A stretch of 64,000 nt of DNA from Rhizobium sp. (GTDB taxonomy: Bacteria > Pseudomonadota > Alphaproteobacteria > Rhizobiales > Rhizobiaceae). The notes beneath the pieces are model-generated. The model had not been told where the DNA came from and did no database searches. It saw only the letters and a list, made by a program, of their open reading frames with translations. The stretch is taken from the NCBI GenBank assembly GCA_002796995.1, contig PEKW01000001.1:62001-126000 (forward strand), read 5' to 3'. The number at the start of each line of letters is the position of its first letter. Within the stretch, counting starts at the first letter, position 1. The translations under genes were made by a program, and so were the position numbers. Shown here one piece after another: positions 1 to 10,012 of the stretch.

Positions 1-549
1 CACGATGCGCAGCGGCAGGCGCTGCGTTTCGCCGGCCCAGGTGCGGGCGAGCGCTTCGACCGCTGCCTTCGAGGCGGAGTAGACGCCCCAGAACGGCCGG
101 CACTTGTGGGCAGCGGCCGAGGACAGGATCAGCGCGCGGCCCTGGTCGGACTTGACCAGCAGCGGCTCGACCGAGCGGATCAGGCGCCAGGTGGCGGTGA
201 CGTTGATGGTCATCACCTTCTCGAACACTTTGGCCTCGATATGGCCGATCGGCGAGATGACGCCGAGCATGCCGGCATTGGCGACGAGAATGTCGAGCTT
301 GCCCCAGCGTTCGTTGATCGAGCCGCCCAGCGCGTCGATCGCGTTCATGTCGGCGAGGTCGAAGGGAACGAGGGTCGCGCTGCCGCCGACGGCCTTGATC
401 GCATCGTCCAGTTCTTCCAGGCCGCCGACCGTGCGGGCGCAGGCGATCACATGGGCACCCGCCTTGGCGAGCTCGAGGGCGGTGTGATAGCCGATGCCGC
501 GCGAGGCGCCGGTGACGAGCGCGATACGGCCCTTCAAGTCAACTGTCAT
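1..549 (-). CDS. SDR family oxidoreductase, 3' part missing (runs off left edge)
   Basis: This is the N-terminal 183 residues of a short-chain dehydrogenase/reductase; the C-terminus lies left of the window. The dinucleotide-binding glycine motif TGASRGIG sits at about residues 14-21, the structural NAG motif near residue 92, and the catalytic Y-x-x-x-K as YSASK near residue 160 with its serine in the preceding SSAAA stretch. The start is the ATG at 549, which lies 18 bp beyond the purF stop, so the gene is probably cotranscribed with purF. The substrate cannot be told from the sequence; an NAD(P)-dependent alcohol or ketone reductase is the family-level expectation. Confidence 0.88.
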   Translation of the reverse strand, partial: MTVDLKGRIALVTGASRGIGYHTALELAKAGAHVIACARTVGGLEELDDAIKAVGGSATLVPFDLADMNAIDALGGSINERWGKLDILVANAGMLGVISPIGHIEAKVFEKVMTINVTATWRLIRSVEPLLVKSDQGRALILSSAAAHKCRPFWGVYSASKAAVEALARTWAGETQRLPLRIV

Positions 550-567
550 GATGTCTGTCCTTGGAGC

Positions 568-2058
568 TCAGCCGTTGGTGGCCAGCATGGAAACCTTGCG
601 GCCCATCTTCTCGCCTTCCTTGTCGAGCAGGCGGGTGGGGTAGTCGCCGGTGAAATAGTGGTCGGTGAACTGCGGTGCGGCATCGTCGCGCGGCTTGCCG
701 CCGACGGCGCGGTAGAGCCCGTCGATCGACAGGAAGGCGAGCGAATCGGCGCCGATATACTTCGCCATCGCCTCCGGTCCGGCATACTGGTTGGCCAGCA
801 GCTTGTCGGCGTCCGGCGTGTCGATGCCGTAGAAGTCGGGATGGAAGATCATCGGCGAGGCGACGCGGATATGCACTTCCTTGGCGCCGGCATCGCGGAT
901 CATCTGCACGATCTTCAGCGAGGTCGTGCCGCGCACGATCGAATCGTCGACCAGCACGACGCGCTTGCCCTCGATCATCGCCCGGTTGGCGGAATGCTTG
1001 AGCTTGACGCCGAAGGCGCGGATCTGCTGCGTCGGCTCGATGAAGGTCCGGCCGACATAATGGTTGCGGATGATGCCGTATTCGAAGGGAATGCCGCTCG
1101 CCTGGGCATAGCCGAGCGCGGCCGGCGTGCCGCCGTCGGGCACCGGCACCACCACGTCGCCGTCGCACGGGGCTTCGTTCGCCAGGTTGAGACCCATGGC
1201 CTTGCGCGTCTGGTAGACGTTACGGCCGCCGACCACGGAATCGGGACGGGCGAAATAGACATATTCGAACAGGCACAGCCGTTCCGGCTGCGGCTTGGCC
1301 GGCTTGCGGGCGTCGATGGTGATCGAACCGTCCGGCTGGATCTCGCAGATGATGACTTCGCCGTTCTCCACGTCGCGGACGAACTTGGCGCCGATGATGT
1401 CGAGCGCGCAGGTTTCCGAGCAGAAGATCGGCTTGCCGTCCAGCTCGCCCATGACGAGCGGGCGGATGCCGATCGGGTCGCGGGCGGCGATGAGCTTGGT
1501 GCGGGTCATCGCCAGCATCGAATAGCCGCCTTCCATCTGCCGGATGGCGTCGATGAAGCGGTCGGCCGTCGACGAATGGCGCGAGCGGGCGATCAGGTGC
1601 AGCACGACTTCGGTGTCCGAGGTCGACTGACAGATGGCGCCGGTGGCGATGATCTGGCGGCGAAGGGTGAGGCCGTTGGTGAAGTTGCCGTTGTGAGCAA
1701 TGGCAATGCCGCCTTCTTCCAGCTCGGCAAACAGCGGCTGCACGTTGCGCAACGCCACTTCGCCGGTGGTCGAGTAGCGGGTGTGGCCGATCGCTGCCGA
1801 ACCCGGCAGCTTCGCCAGCGTCGCCGGATTGGTGTAGTGGTCGCCGACCAGGCCCATGTGCTTTTCGGTGTGGAACTGTCGCCCGTCGAAGGAGACGATA
1901 CCCGCCGCTTCCTGGCCGCGATGCTGTAGGGCATGCAGGCCGAGCGCGGTCAGGGTTGCCGCGTCGGTGTGGCCCAGAATGCCGAACACCCCGCATTCCT
2001 CATGGAGCGTGTCGTCTTCGAGACTCCATTCGGAACCGGAAAAAGCTGACTGAGACAT
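568..2058 (-). CDS. purF: Amidophosphoribosyltransferase (first committed step of purine synthesis)
   Basis: PurF converts PRPP and glutamine to 5-phosphoribosylamine in the cytoplasm. The 496-residue product begins with a 21-residue propeptide before Cys22 (CGVFGILGH), the N-terminal nucleophile of the glutaminase domain, which family knowledge says is exposed by self-cleavage. The phosphoribosyltransferase domain carries the PRPP loop VVLVDDSIVRGTT at about 367-379. I chose the ATG at 2058 because it begins the conserved propeptide; an open frame continues upstream but shows no family similarity. It is followed by the SDR gene and preceded by cvpA, the usual rhizobial order. Confidence 0.97.
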   Translation of the reverse strand: MSQSAFSGSEWSLEDDTLHEECGVFGILGHTDAATLTALGLHALQHRGQEAAGIVSFDGRQFHTEKHMGLVGDHYTNPATLAKLPGSAAIGHTRYSTTGEVALRNVQPLFAELEEGGIAIAHNGNFTNGLTLRRQIIATGAICQSTSDTEVVLHLIARSRHSSTADRFIDAIRQMEGGYSMLAMTRTKLIAARDPIGIRPLVMGELDGKPIFCSETCALDIIGAKFVRDVENGEVIICEIQPDGSITIDARKPAKPQPERLCLFEYVYFARPDSVVGGRNVYQTRKAMGLNLANEAPCDGDVVVPVPDGGTPAALGYAQASGIPFEYGIIRNHYVGRTFIEPTQQIRAFGVKLKHSANRAMIEGKRVVLVDDSIVRGTTSLKIVQMIRDAGAKEVHIRVASPMIFHPDFYGIDTPDADKLLANQYAGPEAMAKYIGADSLAFLSIDGLYRAVGGKPRDDAAPQFTDHYFTGDYPTRLLDKEGEKMGRKVSMLATNG

Positions 2059-2185
2059 GGAAGCAGGCCTTTGCTCGATCGGACAGATGTGCCGGGACGG
2101 CTTTAACACGGAAGCCGCCGGTCTGTCCTGATCCGGCGGCGTCCGCTTGTGGATTTCAAGGGCGCGGCCGAAGGCCGCAGCCTGG

Positions 2186-2797
2186 TCAGTTGTTGGCGGC
2201 CGGAGCGTCTTCGGCCGGTGCCTGTTCCGCAGGTGCCTGGTCGGCCGGCGCATCGGCGGCCGGGGCGTCCGCCGCGGGCTCTTCCTTGCCGAGGATGCGG
2301 GCGCGGATCTGCGGCTCGATATCGGCCGGCAGGACGGCTTCGAGCTTAAGCACCAGCGTGTCGAGGAACGGCTTGGACTTGGCATTGTTGACCCAGTCCG
2401 GGCGATGCTTGACGTCGATCAGCCAGTTCCAGAAGGCGACGGCGACGACCAGCAGCAGGATGCCGCGCGCCGCGCCGAACAGGAAGCCCAGCGTGCGGTC
2501 GAGCGCGCCGATGCGGCTGTCGATGATGAAGTCGGCGATGCGGCTGGTGATGAACGAGATGACGATCAGCGCGACGAGGAAGATGATGCCGGCCGAGCCG
2601 GCCAGGGCGATGCGGTCGTCGCTGGTGTAGTTCTTCACATAGGGAAGCAGCAGCGGATAGAGATAGTAGGCCGCGGCAACCGCGCCGGCCCAGCTGGCGA
2701 TCGAAAGGACTTCGCGCGAGAAACCGCGCACCATGGCGAGCACGGCCGAAAACAGCACGACGCCGATGACAATACCGTCAAAAATCGTAATGGGCAT
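2186..2797 (-). CDS. cvpA: CvpA family membrane protein
   Basis: A 203-residue CvpA-family protein (named for colicin V production in E. coli), probably an inner-membrane protein; its biochemical role is not established. The N-terminal part has about four hydrophobic segments, beginning with the typical MPITIFDGIVIG. The C-terminal 35 residues are Ala/Pro/Glu rich (repeated ADAPA and AEQAPA-like units) and look disordered. The ATG at 2797 is preferred over a TTG five codons upstream because a GGAG ribosome site lies 8 bp before it. It sits between radA and purF on the same strand. Confidence 0.92.
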   Translation of the reverse strand: MPITIFDGIVIGVVLFSAVLAMVRGFSREVLSIASWAGAVAAAYYLYPLLLPYVKNYTSDDRIALAGSAGIIFLVALIVISFITSRIADFIIDSRIGALDRTLGFLFGAARGILLLVVAVAFWNWLIDVKHRPDWVNNAKSKPFLDTLVLKLEAVLPADIEPQIRARILGKEEPAADAPAADAPADQAPAEQAPAEDAPAANN

Positions 2798-2884
2798 AAA
2801 TACCAACTCCAAGACTTGCCGGCCAACGCCTGCTTGATTGCCATCGCGACCGTTGCCGCCTTAAGCCGGCCACGCCGGATTGGA

Positions 2885-4288
<1,404 letters not shown>

Positions 4289-4389
4289 GCTGGAGATTCC
4301 CGCGTCCGCGCCGCAGCGGAACAAAAAGTGAATATCGATCTCTCAGTTAGGAGAAATCGCGGGAATGCGCAAGCCGGTCATGCATGAGC

Positions 4390-5553
4390 TCAGAGCGCGT
4401 CGATATAGCGTCGCTCGTAGCGCAGGCCGAGCCCGGTCAGCAATTCGTAGCCGATCGTGCCGGCGGCGCGGGCGACCTCGTCGATCGGCATGTTGGCACC
4501 GAACAGCTCGATATAGTCACCGGCGGAAATGGCCTTCGGCGGAACGTCGGTCACGTCGAAGATCGTCAGGTCCATGGTGACCCGGCCGGCGACCGGCACC
4601 TTGTGGCCGGCGACGAAACCGTGTGCGCCGGCAATACCGGTGTTGCGAAGCGGCACGCCGCTGCCCGACAGCGAACGCAGATAGCCGTCGGCATAGCCGG
4701 CCGAGACGATGGCAAGCCGGCTGTCGCGGGCAAGCCTGCAGGTCCCGCCATAGCTCACCGGTTCTCCGGCCTTGGCGTCGCGGATCTGCAGGATGCGGGC
4801 CTCGGCGGTCGCCACCGGCCGCATCGGGTTCTTCACGTTATTGACCGCCTCGCCGCCGTAGAGCGCAATGCCGGGCCGGGTCAGGTCGAAGTGGTATTCG
4901 GCGCCGAGGAAAGTTCCAGCAGAAGCTGAAAGGCTTGAATCGATGCCTTCGAAGGCTGCGCTAACCTTGCGGAATGATTCCAGTTGCTGGCGGTTCATCG
5001 GCGAGGCCGGATCATCGCCGCAGGCGAGATGGCTGAGTACCAGGACCGGCGACAGGCTGGCCGGACGCGACACGTCGTCGGCCAGCGCCAGGGCATCTTC
5101 GAGCGGCAGACCGAGGCGGTTGAAGCCGGTATCGACATGGAGCGCGCAGGGGTGGTCGCCATGCTCGGCGACGACCGACATCCAGAAGGCGAGCTGTTCC
5201 TGCGAGGCGATGACCGGCACCAGATCATGCTCGAAGAAGACGGCTTCCATGCCGGGCCAGATGCCGGAGAGAACGAAGATCCGCGCCTCGGGCGCATAGG
5301 CGCGCAGCGTGGCGCCTTCGGCCGGAACGGCGACGAAGAAATCGCGTGCGCCGGCATGGTAGAGCGTCTGGCCGACATCCTCGATGCCGAGGCCATAGGC
5401 GTCGGCCTTGACCACGGCCGCGGTGCGCGCCGTGCCGGAGCGCCGGGCCATGTCCCGCCAATTGTCTGCGAGGGCGGAAAGATCGATGGTCAACCGCAGC
5501 GGGGCGGCGAGGAACTCATCGGAGGCGTCGGTAAGATCGAAGGCGGCAGACAT
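4390..5553 (-). CDS. alr: Alanine racemase
   Basis: A fold-type III PLP enzyme that makes D-alanine for peptidoglycan. Lys49 in VVKADAYGLG is the PLP-binding lysine, and the second catalytic tyrosine lies in the AGYADGYLRS region near residue 270. The length of 387 residues is a little longer than the common 360-380 because of about 18 extra N-terminal residues. The ATG at 5553 is used; a GTG six codons upstream (5571) is also open, and neither has a convincing ribosome site. Ahead of it lies a divergent AraC-AzlCD group where rhizobia often have dnaB directly. Confidence 0.95.
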   Translation of the reverse strand: MSAAFDLTDASDEFLAAPLRLTIDLSALADNWRDMARRSGTARTAAVVKADAYGLGIEDVGQTLYHAGARDFFVAVPAEGATLRAYAPEARIFVLSGIWPGMEAVFFEHDLVPVIASQEQLAFWMSVVAEHGDHPCALHVDTGFNRLGLPLEDALALADDVSRPASLSPVLVLSHLACGDDPASPMNRQQLESFRKVSAAFEGIDSSLSASAGTFLGAEYHFDLTRPGIALYGGEAVNNVKNPMRPVATAEARILQIRDAKAGEPVSYGGTCRLARDSRLAIVSAGYADGYLRSLSGSGVPLRNTGIAGAHGFVAGHKVPVAGRVTMDLTIFDVTDVPPKAISAGDYIELFGANMPIDEVARAAGTIGYELLTGLGLRYERRYIDAL

Positions 5554-5600
5554 TTTGAAATCGGGAACCACGTGTCATGAAAGAACTGGCCGGACCCTAG

Positions 5601-5619
5601 CACTTTTCTTCAAGACTGG
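5601..5619 (+). promoter_or_regulatory. Putative AraC operator, copy 1 of a 19-bp near-repeat
   Basis: CACTTTTCTTCAAGACTGG lies 15 bp ahead of a TATAAT box. It matches 16 of 19 positions with a second copy at 6506-6524, just ahead of azlC, in the same orientation. Being repeated only before the regulator and its probable target makes it an operator candidate; the function is inferred. Confidence 0.45.
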
Positions 5620-5634
5620 AATGCTCGGAGCGGG

Positions 5635-5640
5635 TATAAT
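5635..5640 (+). promoter_or_regulatory. Consensus -10 box (TATAAT) of the AraC regulator gene
   Basis: A perfect TATAAT whose expected start point falls about 7 bp downstream, on or next to the ATG at 5647. No good -35 hexamer is present; the repeat at 5601-5619 occupies that position, as expected for an activator-dependent promoter. Confidence 0.5.
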
Positions 5641-5646
5641 TTTGCA

Positions 5647-6504
5647 ATGCACAATGTTTCGCAGAGGGATGCGGCGGACGACATGCCGCTGACGCCGGCC
5701 GAACGCACCAGCTTCTGGCGCGACGGACGATTCGGCGGCATGGAATGTCTGAGTGCCACCTTCCAGACCCATGCCTATGCGCCGCATGCCCACGACACCT
5801 TCTCCATCGGCGCGATCGAGAGCGGCAGCCAGATCGCCCGCATCCGCGGCGCCCGCGAGGAAACGGGGCCCGGCTGCCTCTACCTGATCAATCCGGAGGT
5901 GGTGCATGACGGAGCGCCCGGCCCGGACGGCTACCGCTACCGGATGATCTATCCGAGCGAGGCGCTGTTCCGTGACGTACTGGAGGAAGTGACCGGCAAG
6001 GCATGCCGCTCGACGCCGAGCTTCGCGCGCGAGCTGCCGCAGGATGCCGAACTGGCAAGAGCCTTCCACCGCGCCCACCGGGCACTCGAAGAGAATGTCG
6101 GCGCCCTGGAGGCGGAGGAAAGCATGTACAGCGTGCTCGCGGCGCTTTTCCTGCGTCACGGAAGCGAGCAGCGCGCGCCGATCGAGACGCGCGAGCGCAC
6201 CGCCGTCTGGCGTGCCCGCGACTATCTCAGCGAGCACTTCGCAACGGATATTGGCCTGGAGGAACTGGCGGGCATCGCGGGTCTGTCGCGCGCCCATCTG
6301 ATCCGCGCCTTCCGCAAGGAATTCCACATCACCCCGCATGCCTTCCTGACCGACATCCGCATCCGCCGGGCGCGGGCGCTGCTTTGCCTCGGCCGAAGCC
6401 CGGCCGACGTCGCCTTCGCCTGCGGCTTTGCCGACCAGGCGCATTTCACCCGCCACTTCAAGGCACGCGTCGGCATCACGCCGGGGCAGTTTCGCAAGGC
6501 CTGA
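5647..6504 (+). CDS. AraC family transcriptional regulator of azlCD (probable)
   Basis: A 285-residue regulator. The N-terminal half is a cupin-like AraC ligand domain (HAHDTFSIGAIESG at about 43-56, a histidine pair typical of the fold), and the C-terminal 100 residues hold two helix-turn-helix motifs ending in the AraC signature around CGFADQAHFTRHFK. It stands 72 bp before azlC on the same strand, so control of amino-acid export is the natural inference. The start at 5647 may be leaderless given the -10 box at 5635-5640; an in-frame ATG at 5683 would leave a 36-base leader and a protein 12 residues shorter. Confidence 0.88.
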   Translation: MHNVSQRDAADDMPLTPAERTSFWRDGRFGGMECLSATFQTHAYAPHAHDTFSIGAIESGSQIARIRGAREETGPGCLYLINPEVVHDGAPGPDGYRYRMIYPSEALFRDVLEEVTGKACRSTPSFARELPQDAELARAFHRAHRALEENVGALEAEESMYSVLAALFLRHGSEQRAPIETRERTAVWRARDYLSEHFATDIGLEELAGIAGLSRAHLIRAFRKEFHITPHAFLTDIRIRRARALLCLGRSPADVAFACGFADQAHFTRHFKARVGITPGQFRKA

Positions 6505-6505
6505 T

Positions 6506-6524
6506 CACTTTCGTTCAAGACCGG
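6506..6524 (+). promoter_or_regulatory. Putative AraC operator, copy 2 of the 19-bp near-repeat
   Basis: CACTTTCGTTCAAGACCGG, 16 of 19 identical to 5601-5619. It lies just after the regulator stop and 52 bp before azlC. A weak -10-like TAGAAG begins 16 bp further on, close to the spacing seen at the first copy. The operator role is inferred. Confidence 0.45.
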
Positions 6525-6576
6525 CACGTCCGTCGCCCCCTAGAAGGCGCGTCAAAGGTTTTGATGGGAAAGCGGA

Positions 6577-7281
6577 ATGCCGACAGAACGCTCATCCATG
6601 CAGGAATTTTTCCAGGGGCTACGGCGCATGGCGCCGCTCATCGTTGCCGTGCTGCCGGTCGGCATGGTCTTCGGCGCGGTCGCCGCGACCAAGGGGTTGT
6701 CGACGCTCGAAATCACCCTGATGAGCGCACTCGTCTTCGCCGGCGGGTCGCAGTTCGTCGCCATGGACATCTGGACCCATCCGGCGAGCTGGACGGCCGT
6801 CGGCTTCGCCGCGCTTCTGGTCAATGTGCGCCATGTGCTGATGGGAGCCTCGATCGCCGGCAAGATGGGGGCTTTCAGCGGCGTTCAGAAGGGCGTCTCG
6901 CTGCTCTTCCTCGCCGACGAGATCTGGGCGATGTCGGAGTTCCGGGCCCGCGAGGCGCGGCTGACGCCTGCCTGGTATGCAGGTGTGGTCGGGGTTTTCT
7001 ACCTCGCCTGGGTGCTTGCCAGCGTCCTCGGTGGCCTGCTCGGACGTTTCGTCGGAGATCCCGCGGTGATCGGCCTCGACTTTGCCTTCCCTGCCGTCTT
7101 CATCGTGCTGGTGACGGGCTTCTGGAAGGGCAGGGAGACCGGTATCGTTCTGGTCGCCAGTGCGCTGAGCGCGCTTGCCGTGCATCATTTCGTGCCTGGC
7201 GTCTGGTACATCGCGGCCGGTGCGGCCGGCGGCCTGCTGGCGGCGGCCTTCAGCGGCAATCCGGAGGGAGACGTCCGATGA
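6577..7281 (+). CDS. azlC: AzlC family protein, large subunit of a branched-chain amino-acid exporter
   Basis: A 234-residue inner-membrane protein with about five to six hydrophobic segments. The N-terminal region (AVLPVGMVFGAVAATKGLS, then ALVFAGGSQFVAMD) is the AzlC signature. AzlC and AzlD together export branched-chain amino acids or related compounds in characterised members. The start ATG at 6577 follows a purine-rich GGGAAAGCGGA; an ATG at 6598 is a less likely alternative. The stop overlaps the azlD start in an ATGA, indicating translational coupling. Confidence 0.92.
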   Translation: MPTERSSMQEFFQGLRRMAPLIVAVLPVGMVFGAVAATKGLSTLEITLMSALVFAGGSQFVAMDIWTHPASWTAVGFAALLVNVRHVLMGASIAGKMGAFSGVQKGVSLLFLADEIWAMSEFRAREARLTPAWYAGVVGVFYLAWVLASVLGGLLGRFVGDPAVIGLDFAFPAVFIVLVTGFWKGRETGIVLVASALSALAVHHFVPGVWYIAAGAAGGLLAAAFSGNPEGDVR

Positions 7282-7580
7282 GCCTCGATCCTGCGACGCT
7301 TGCGGCGATCCTCGCCATGGCCGGAGCCACCGCGATGACCCGGCTGGCCGGGCTGGTCGTGCTGAAGTTTACGACACTGACGCCCCGCACGCGGCGCATG
7401 CTGGATGCCATTCCGCCTGCGGTGATGGTGGCCGTCGTCACGCCGACGGCGCTTGCGACCGGCCCCGCAGAGAGCCTCGCCTGTGCCGTGACGGCCCTTG
7501 CCGCCCTCAGGCTGCCGATGCTTGCGGCCGCGACGGCCGGCGTGGCGACCGTCGCGCTGATGCGGTTTGCCGGCTTTTGA
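7278..7580 (+). CDS. azlD: AzlD family protein, small subunit of the exporter
   Basis: A 100-residue hydrophobic protein with three to four membrane segments, including the family motif around LDAIPPAVMVAVVTP. It begins inside the azlC stop codon (ATGA), the usual arrangement of this two-subunit exporter. It ends only 6 bp from the convergent dnaB stop, with no terminator hairpin visible between them, so readthrough into antisense of dnaB is possible. Confidence 0.9.
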   Translation: MSLDPATLAAILAMAGATAMTRLAGLVVLKFTTLTPRTRRMLDAIPPAVMVAVVTPTALATGPAESLACAVTALAALRLPMLAAATAGVATVALMRFAGF

Positions 7581-7586
7581 GGCGCC

Positions 7587-9083
7587 TCACGGCTCCTGAT
7601 ATTCGACGAAGCTCGGATCGGCCAAGTCGGCGAAGCGGGTGAATTCCGACTGGAAGGCGAGCTTGACGGTGCCGGTCGGTCCGTGACGCTGCTTGGCGAT
7701 GATGACGTCGGCCGTACCCTTGACCTTGTCCATCAGCGCTTCCCATTCCGGATATTTCGGATCGGCCAGATCGCGCGGCTCGGCGTTCTTCACATAGTAT
7801 TCCTCACGGAACACGAAGAGCACGACGTCGGCGTCCTGCTCGATCGAGCCCGATTCGCGAAGGTCGGAGAGCTGCGGGCGCTTGTCGTCTCGGCTTTCGA
7901 CGCCACGCGACAGCTGCGACAGCGCGATGATCGGCACGTTGAGTTCCTTGCCGAGCGCCTTCAGGCCCGTGGTGATCTGGGTGATTTCCTGCACGCGGTT
8001 TTCGCCCGCCTTGCCGGTACCGGTCATCAGCTGGATATAGTCGACCACCAGGCAGTCGAGGCCGCGCTGGCGCTTGAGGCGGCGGGCACGGGCGGAGAGC
8101 TGGGCGATGGAAATACCACCGGTCTGGTCGATGAACAGCGGCACCTTCTGCATCATCTGGCTGCAGGCGACGAGTTTTTCGAAATCGGCCTCGGTGATGT
8201 CGCCGCGGCGGATCTTCGACGACGAGACTTCCGTCTGTTCGGAGATGATACGGGTGGCGAGCTGTTCGGACGACATTTCCAGCGAGTAGAAGCCGACGAC
8301 GCCGCCGTTCTTCGCCTTGAACGAACCGTCCGGCATGATCTCTGGCTCGTAGGCCGCCGCGATGTTGTAGGCGATGTTGGTGGCCAGCGAGGTTTTGCCC
8401 ATGCCGGGACGTCCGGCGAGCACGATCAAGTCGGAACGCTGCAGGCCGCCCATCTTGCCGTCGAGCGACATGATGCCGGTAGAGATGCCGGACAGGTGAC
8501 CGTCGCGTTCGAAGGCGGCGCCCGCCATGTCGATCGCCTGGGCCACGGCATCGTTGAACGACTGGAAACCGCCGTCATAGCGGCCGTTCTCGGCCAGCGC
8601 GAAGAGGCGGCGCTCGGTGTCTTCGATCTGCGCCTGCGGCGGCATGTCGAGCGGCGCGTCATAGGCGATGTTGACGACGTCCTCGCCGATCTGGATCAGC
8701 GCGCGGCGAAGCGCGAGGTCGTAGATCGCCCGGCCGTAGTCCTCGGCATTGATGATGGTGACGGCTTCGGAAGCCAGCCGCGCGAGATACTGCGCGACGG
8801 TAAGATCGCCGACCTTCTGGTCTGACGGCAGGAAGGTCTTGATGGTGACCGGGTTGGCGGTCTTGCCCATGCGGATGATTTCCGAGGCGACCTCGAAGAT
8901 CTTCCGGTGCAGGGGCTCGTACAGGTGATCCGGCTTCAGGAAGTCGGAGACGCGGTAATAGGCGTCGTTGTTGACGAGGATCGCGCCCAGCAGGGCCTGT
9001 TCGGCTTCGATATTGTTCGGCGCTTCCCGGTAATGGGGTTCGGCCGGCTGGATTGGGGCAATCTTGCGCGCAGCATCGTTCAT
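7587..9083 (-). CDS. dnaB: Replicative DNA helicase
   Basis: DnaB unwinds DNA at the replication fork as a hexamer. The 498-residue protein has the N-terminal DnaB domain beginning at PHYREAPNNIEAEQALLGA and a RecA-like C-terminal domain with Walker A GRPGMGKTS near residue 225 and the DYIQLM Walker B region. The length is normal for the family. The ATG at 9083 precedes MNDAARKIAPIQPAEP. It is transcribed away from rplI; the 277 bp before the rplI terminator must hold its promoter, where a TTGACT hexamer (9157-9162, minus) is visible but no clear -10. Confidence 0.97.
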   Translation of the reverse strand: MNDAARKIAPIQPAEPHYREAPNNIEAEQALLGAILVNNDAYYRVSDFLKPDHLYEPLHRKIFEVASEIIRMGKTANPVTIKTFLPSDQKVGDLTVAQYLARLASEAVTIINAEDYGRAIYDLALRRALIQIGEDVVNIAYDAPLDMPPQAQIEDTERRLFALAENGRYDGGFQSFNDAVAQAIDMAGAAFERDGHLSGISTGIMSLDGKMGGLQRSDLIVLAGRPGMGKTSLATNIAYNIAAAYEPEIMPDGSFKAKNGGVVGFYSLEMSSEQLATRIISEQTEVSSSKIRRGDITEADFEKLVACSQMMQKVPLFIDQTGGISIAQLSARARRLKRQRGLDCLVVDYIQLMTGTGKAGENRVQEITQITTGLKALGKELNVPIIALSQLSRGVESRDDKRPQLSDLRESGSIEQDADVVLFVFREEYYVKNAEPRDLADPKYPEWEALMDKVKGTADVIIAKQRHGPTGTVKLAFQSEFTRFADLADPSFVEYQEP

Positions 9084-9360
9084 CGCGGGCTACCGTCTTT
9101 TCTTCTCGGGAATGTCGATCTTGTTGGCCCTAGGATTTGGCGGCTGGCTCGGTGCGAGTCAACTTCAATCGAGCGCGTCAGACTTGTCCCCGTATATCCA
9201 CAGGGGGCCTGAAAGAATCTGCGCGCCACCGATGAAAGAGCTTGCATACCCATTTGCCGCGCGAATCGCAGGACAGCGTCCAATCATATCCCAAAGGGGT
9301 GCCCGTCGGCGCAAATAGTTCGCGCCTTCGCTGCCCGACGCAGAGGGCCTGGCAAAGAAA

Positions 9361-9388
9361 AACGCCCGGGTCGAAGGACCCGGGCGTT
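9361..9388 (-). terminator. Rho-independent terminator of the rpsF-rplI operon
   Basis: A perfect 12-bp stem (9361-9372 with 9377-9388, loop GAAG), followed on the minus strand by TTTCTTT. It begins 24 bp after the rplI stop. Confidence 0.9.
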
Positions 9389-9412
9389 CTCACATGCGGC
9401 GTGAGCCGATGC

Positions 9413-9988
9413 TTATTCTTCGTCGCCGTCGCGGTCAGCGTCCGGATCGAAGAAGTCTTCCGGACGAAGCGCGTCTTCGTCCACGCCATAGATGGCGTCG
9501 GCCGAGGTGAGGCTTTCGCCCTTGGCCTGGCGCTCGGCTTCTTCCGCCGAACGGGCAACGTTGAGCTCGACCGAGATCTCGACTTCGGCATGCAGGTGGA
9601 TGACCACCTTGTGCAGGCCGATGGTCTTGATCGGGGTGTTCAGCTCGACCTGGTTGCGGCCGATGACGAAGTTTTCGGCGCCGAGGATCTCGACGACGTC
9701 ACGGGCGGCGACCGAACCGTAGAGCTGGCCGGTTTCGCCGGCCGAACGGACGACGATGAAGGACTTGCCGTCGAGAACGTCGGCGACCTTCTGGGCTTCG
9801 GCCTTGCGCTCGAGGTTGCGGGCTTCGAGCGTTGCGCGCTCGGCGTCGAAACGGGCCTTGTTGGCGGCGTTGGCGCGCAGCGCCTTGCCGAGCGGCAGGA
9901 GGTAGTTACGGGCAAAGCCGTCACGAACCTTTACCGTCTCGCCCATCTGGCCGAGCTTGGCGATGCGTTCAAGAAGAATGACTTCCAT
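9413..9988 (-). CDS. rplI: 50S ribosomal protein L9
   Basis: L9 binds 23S rRNA and has two globular ends joined by a long helix. The protein opens with the typical [17 protein letters not shown] and [12 protein letters not shown]. At 191 residues it is longer than the usual 150 because of an acidic C-terminal tail from about residue 150 rich in Asp and Glu (ending [11 protein letters not shown]), which is common in rhizobia. It is the last gene of the rpsF-rpsR-DUF2232-rplI operon and is closed by the hairpin at 9361-9388. Confidence 0.97.
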   Translation of the reverse strand: MEVILLERIAKLGQMGETVKVRDGFARNYLLPLGKALRANAANKARFDAERATLEARNLERKAEAQKVADVLDGKSFIVVRSAGETGQLYGSVAARDVVEILGAENFVIGRNQVELNTPIKTIGLHKVVIHLHAEVEISVELNVARSAEEAERQAKGESLTSADAIYGVDEDALRPEDFFDPDADRDGDEE

Positions 9989-10012
9989 TTTTCTGTTCCT
10001 TTCAGTTTGAGT

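Noticed and set aside
9194..9202. ATATCCACA, 8 of 9 matches to a DnaA box, about 110 bp upstream of dnaB
   Set aside because: A single imperfect box is expected by chance in 64 kb, and there is no cluster of boxes or AT-rich unwinding element that would suggest an origin or DnaA control.
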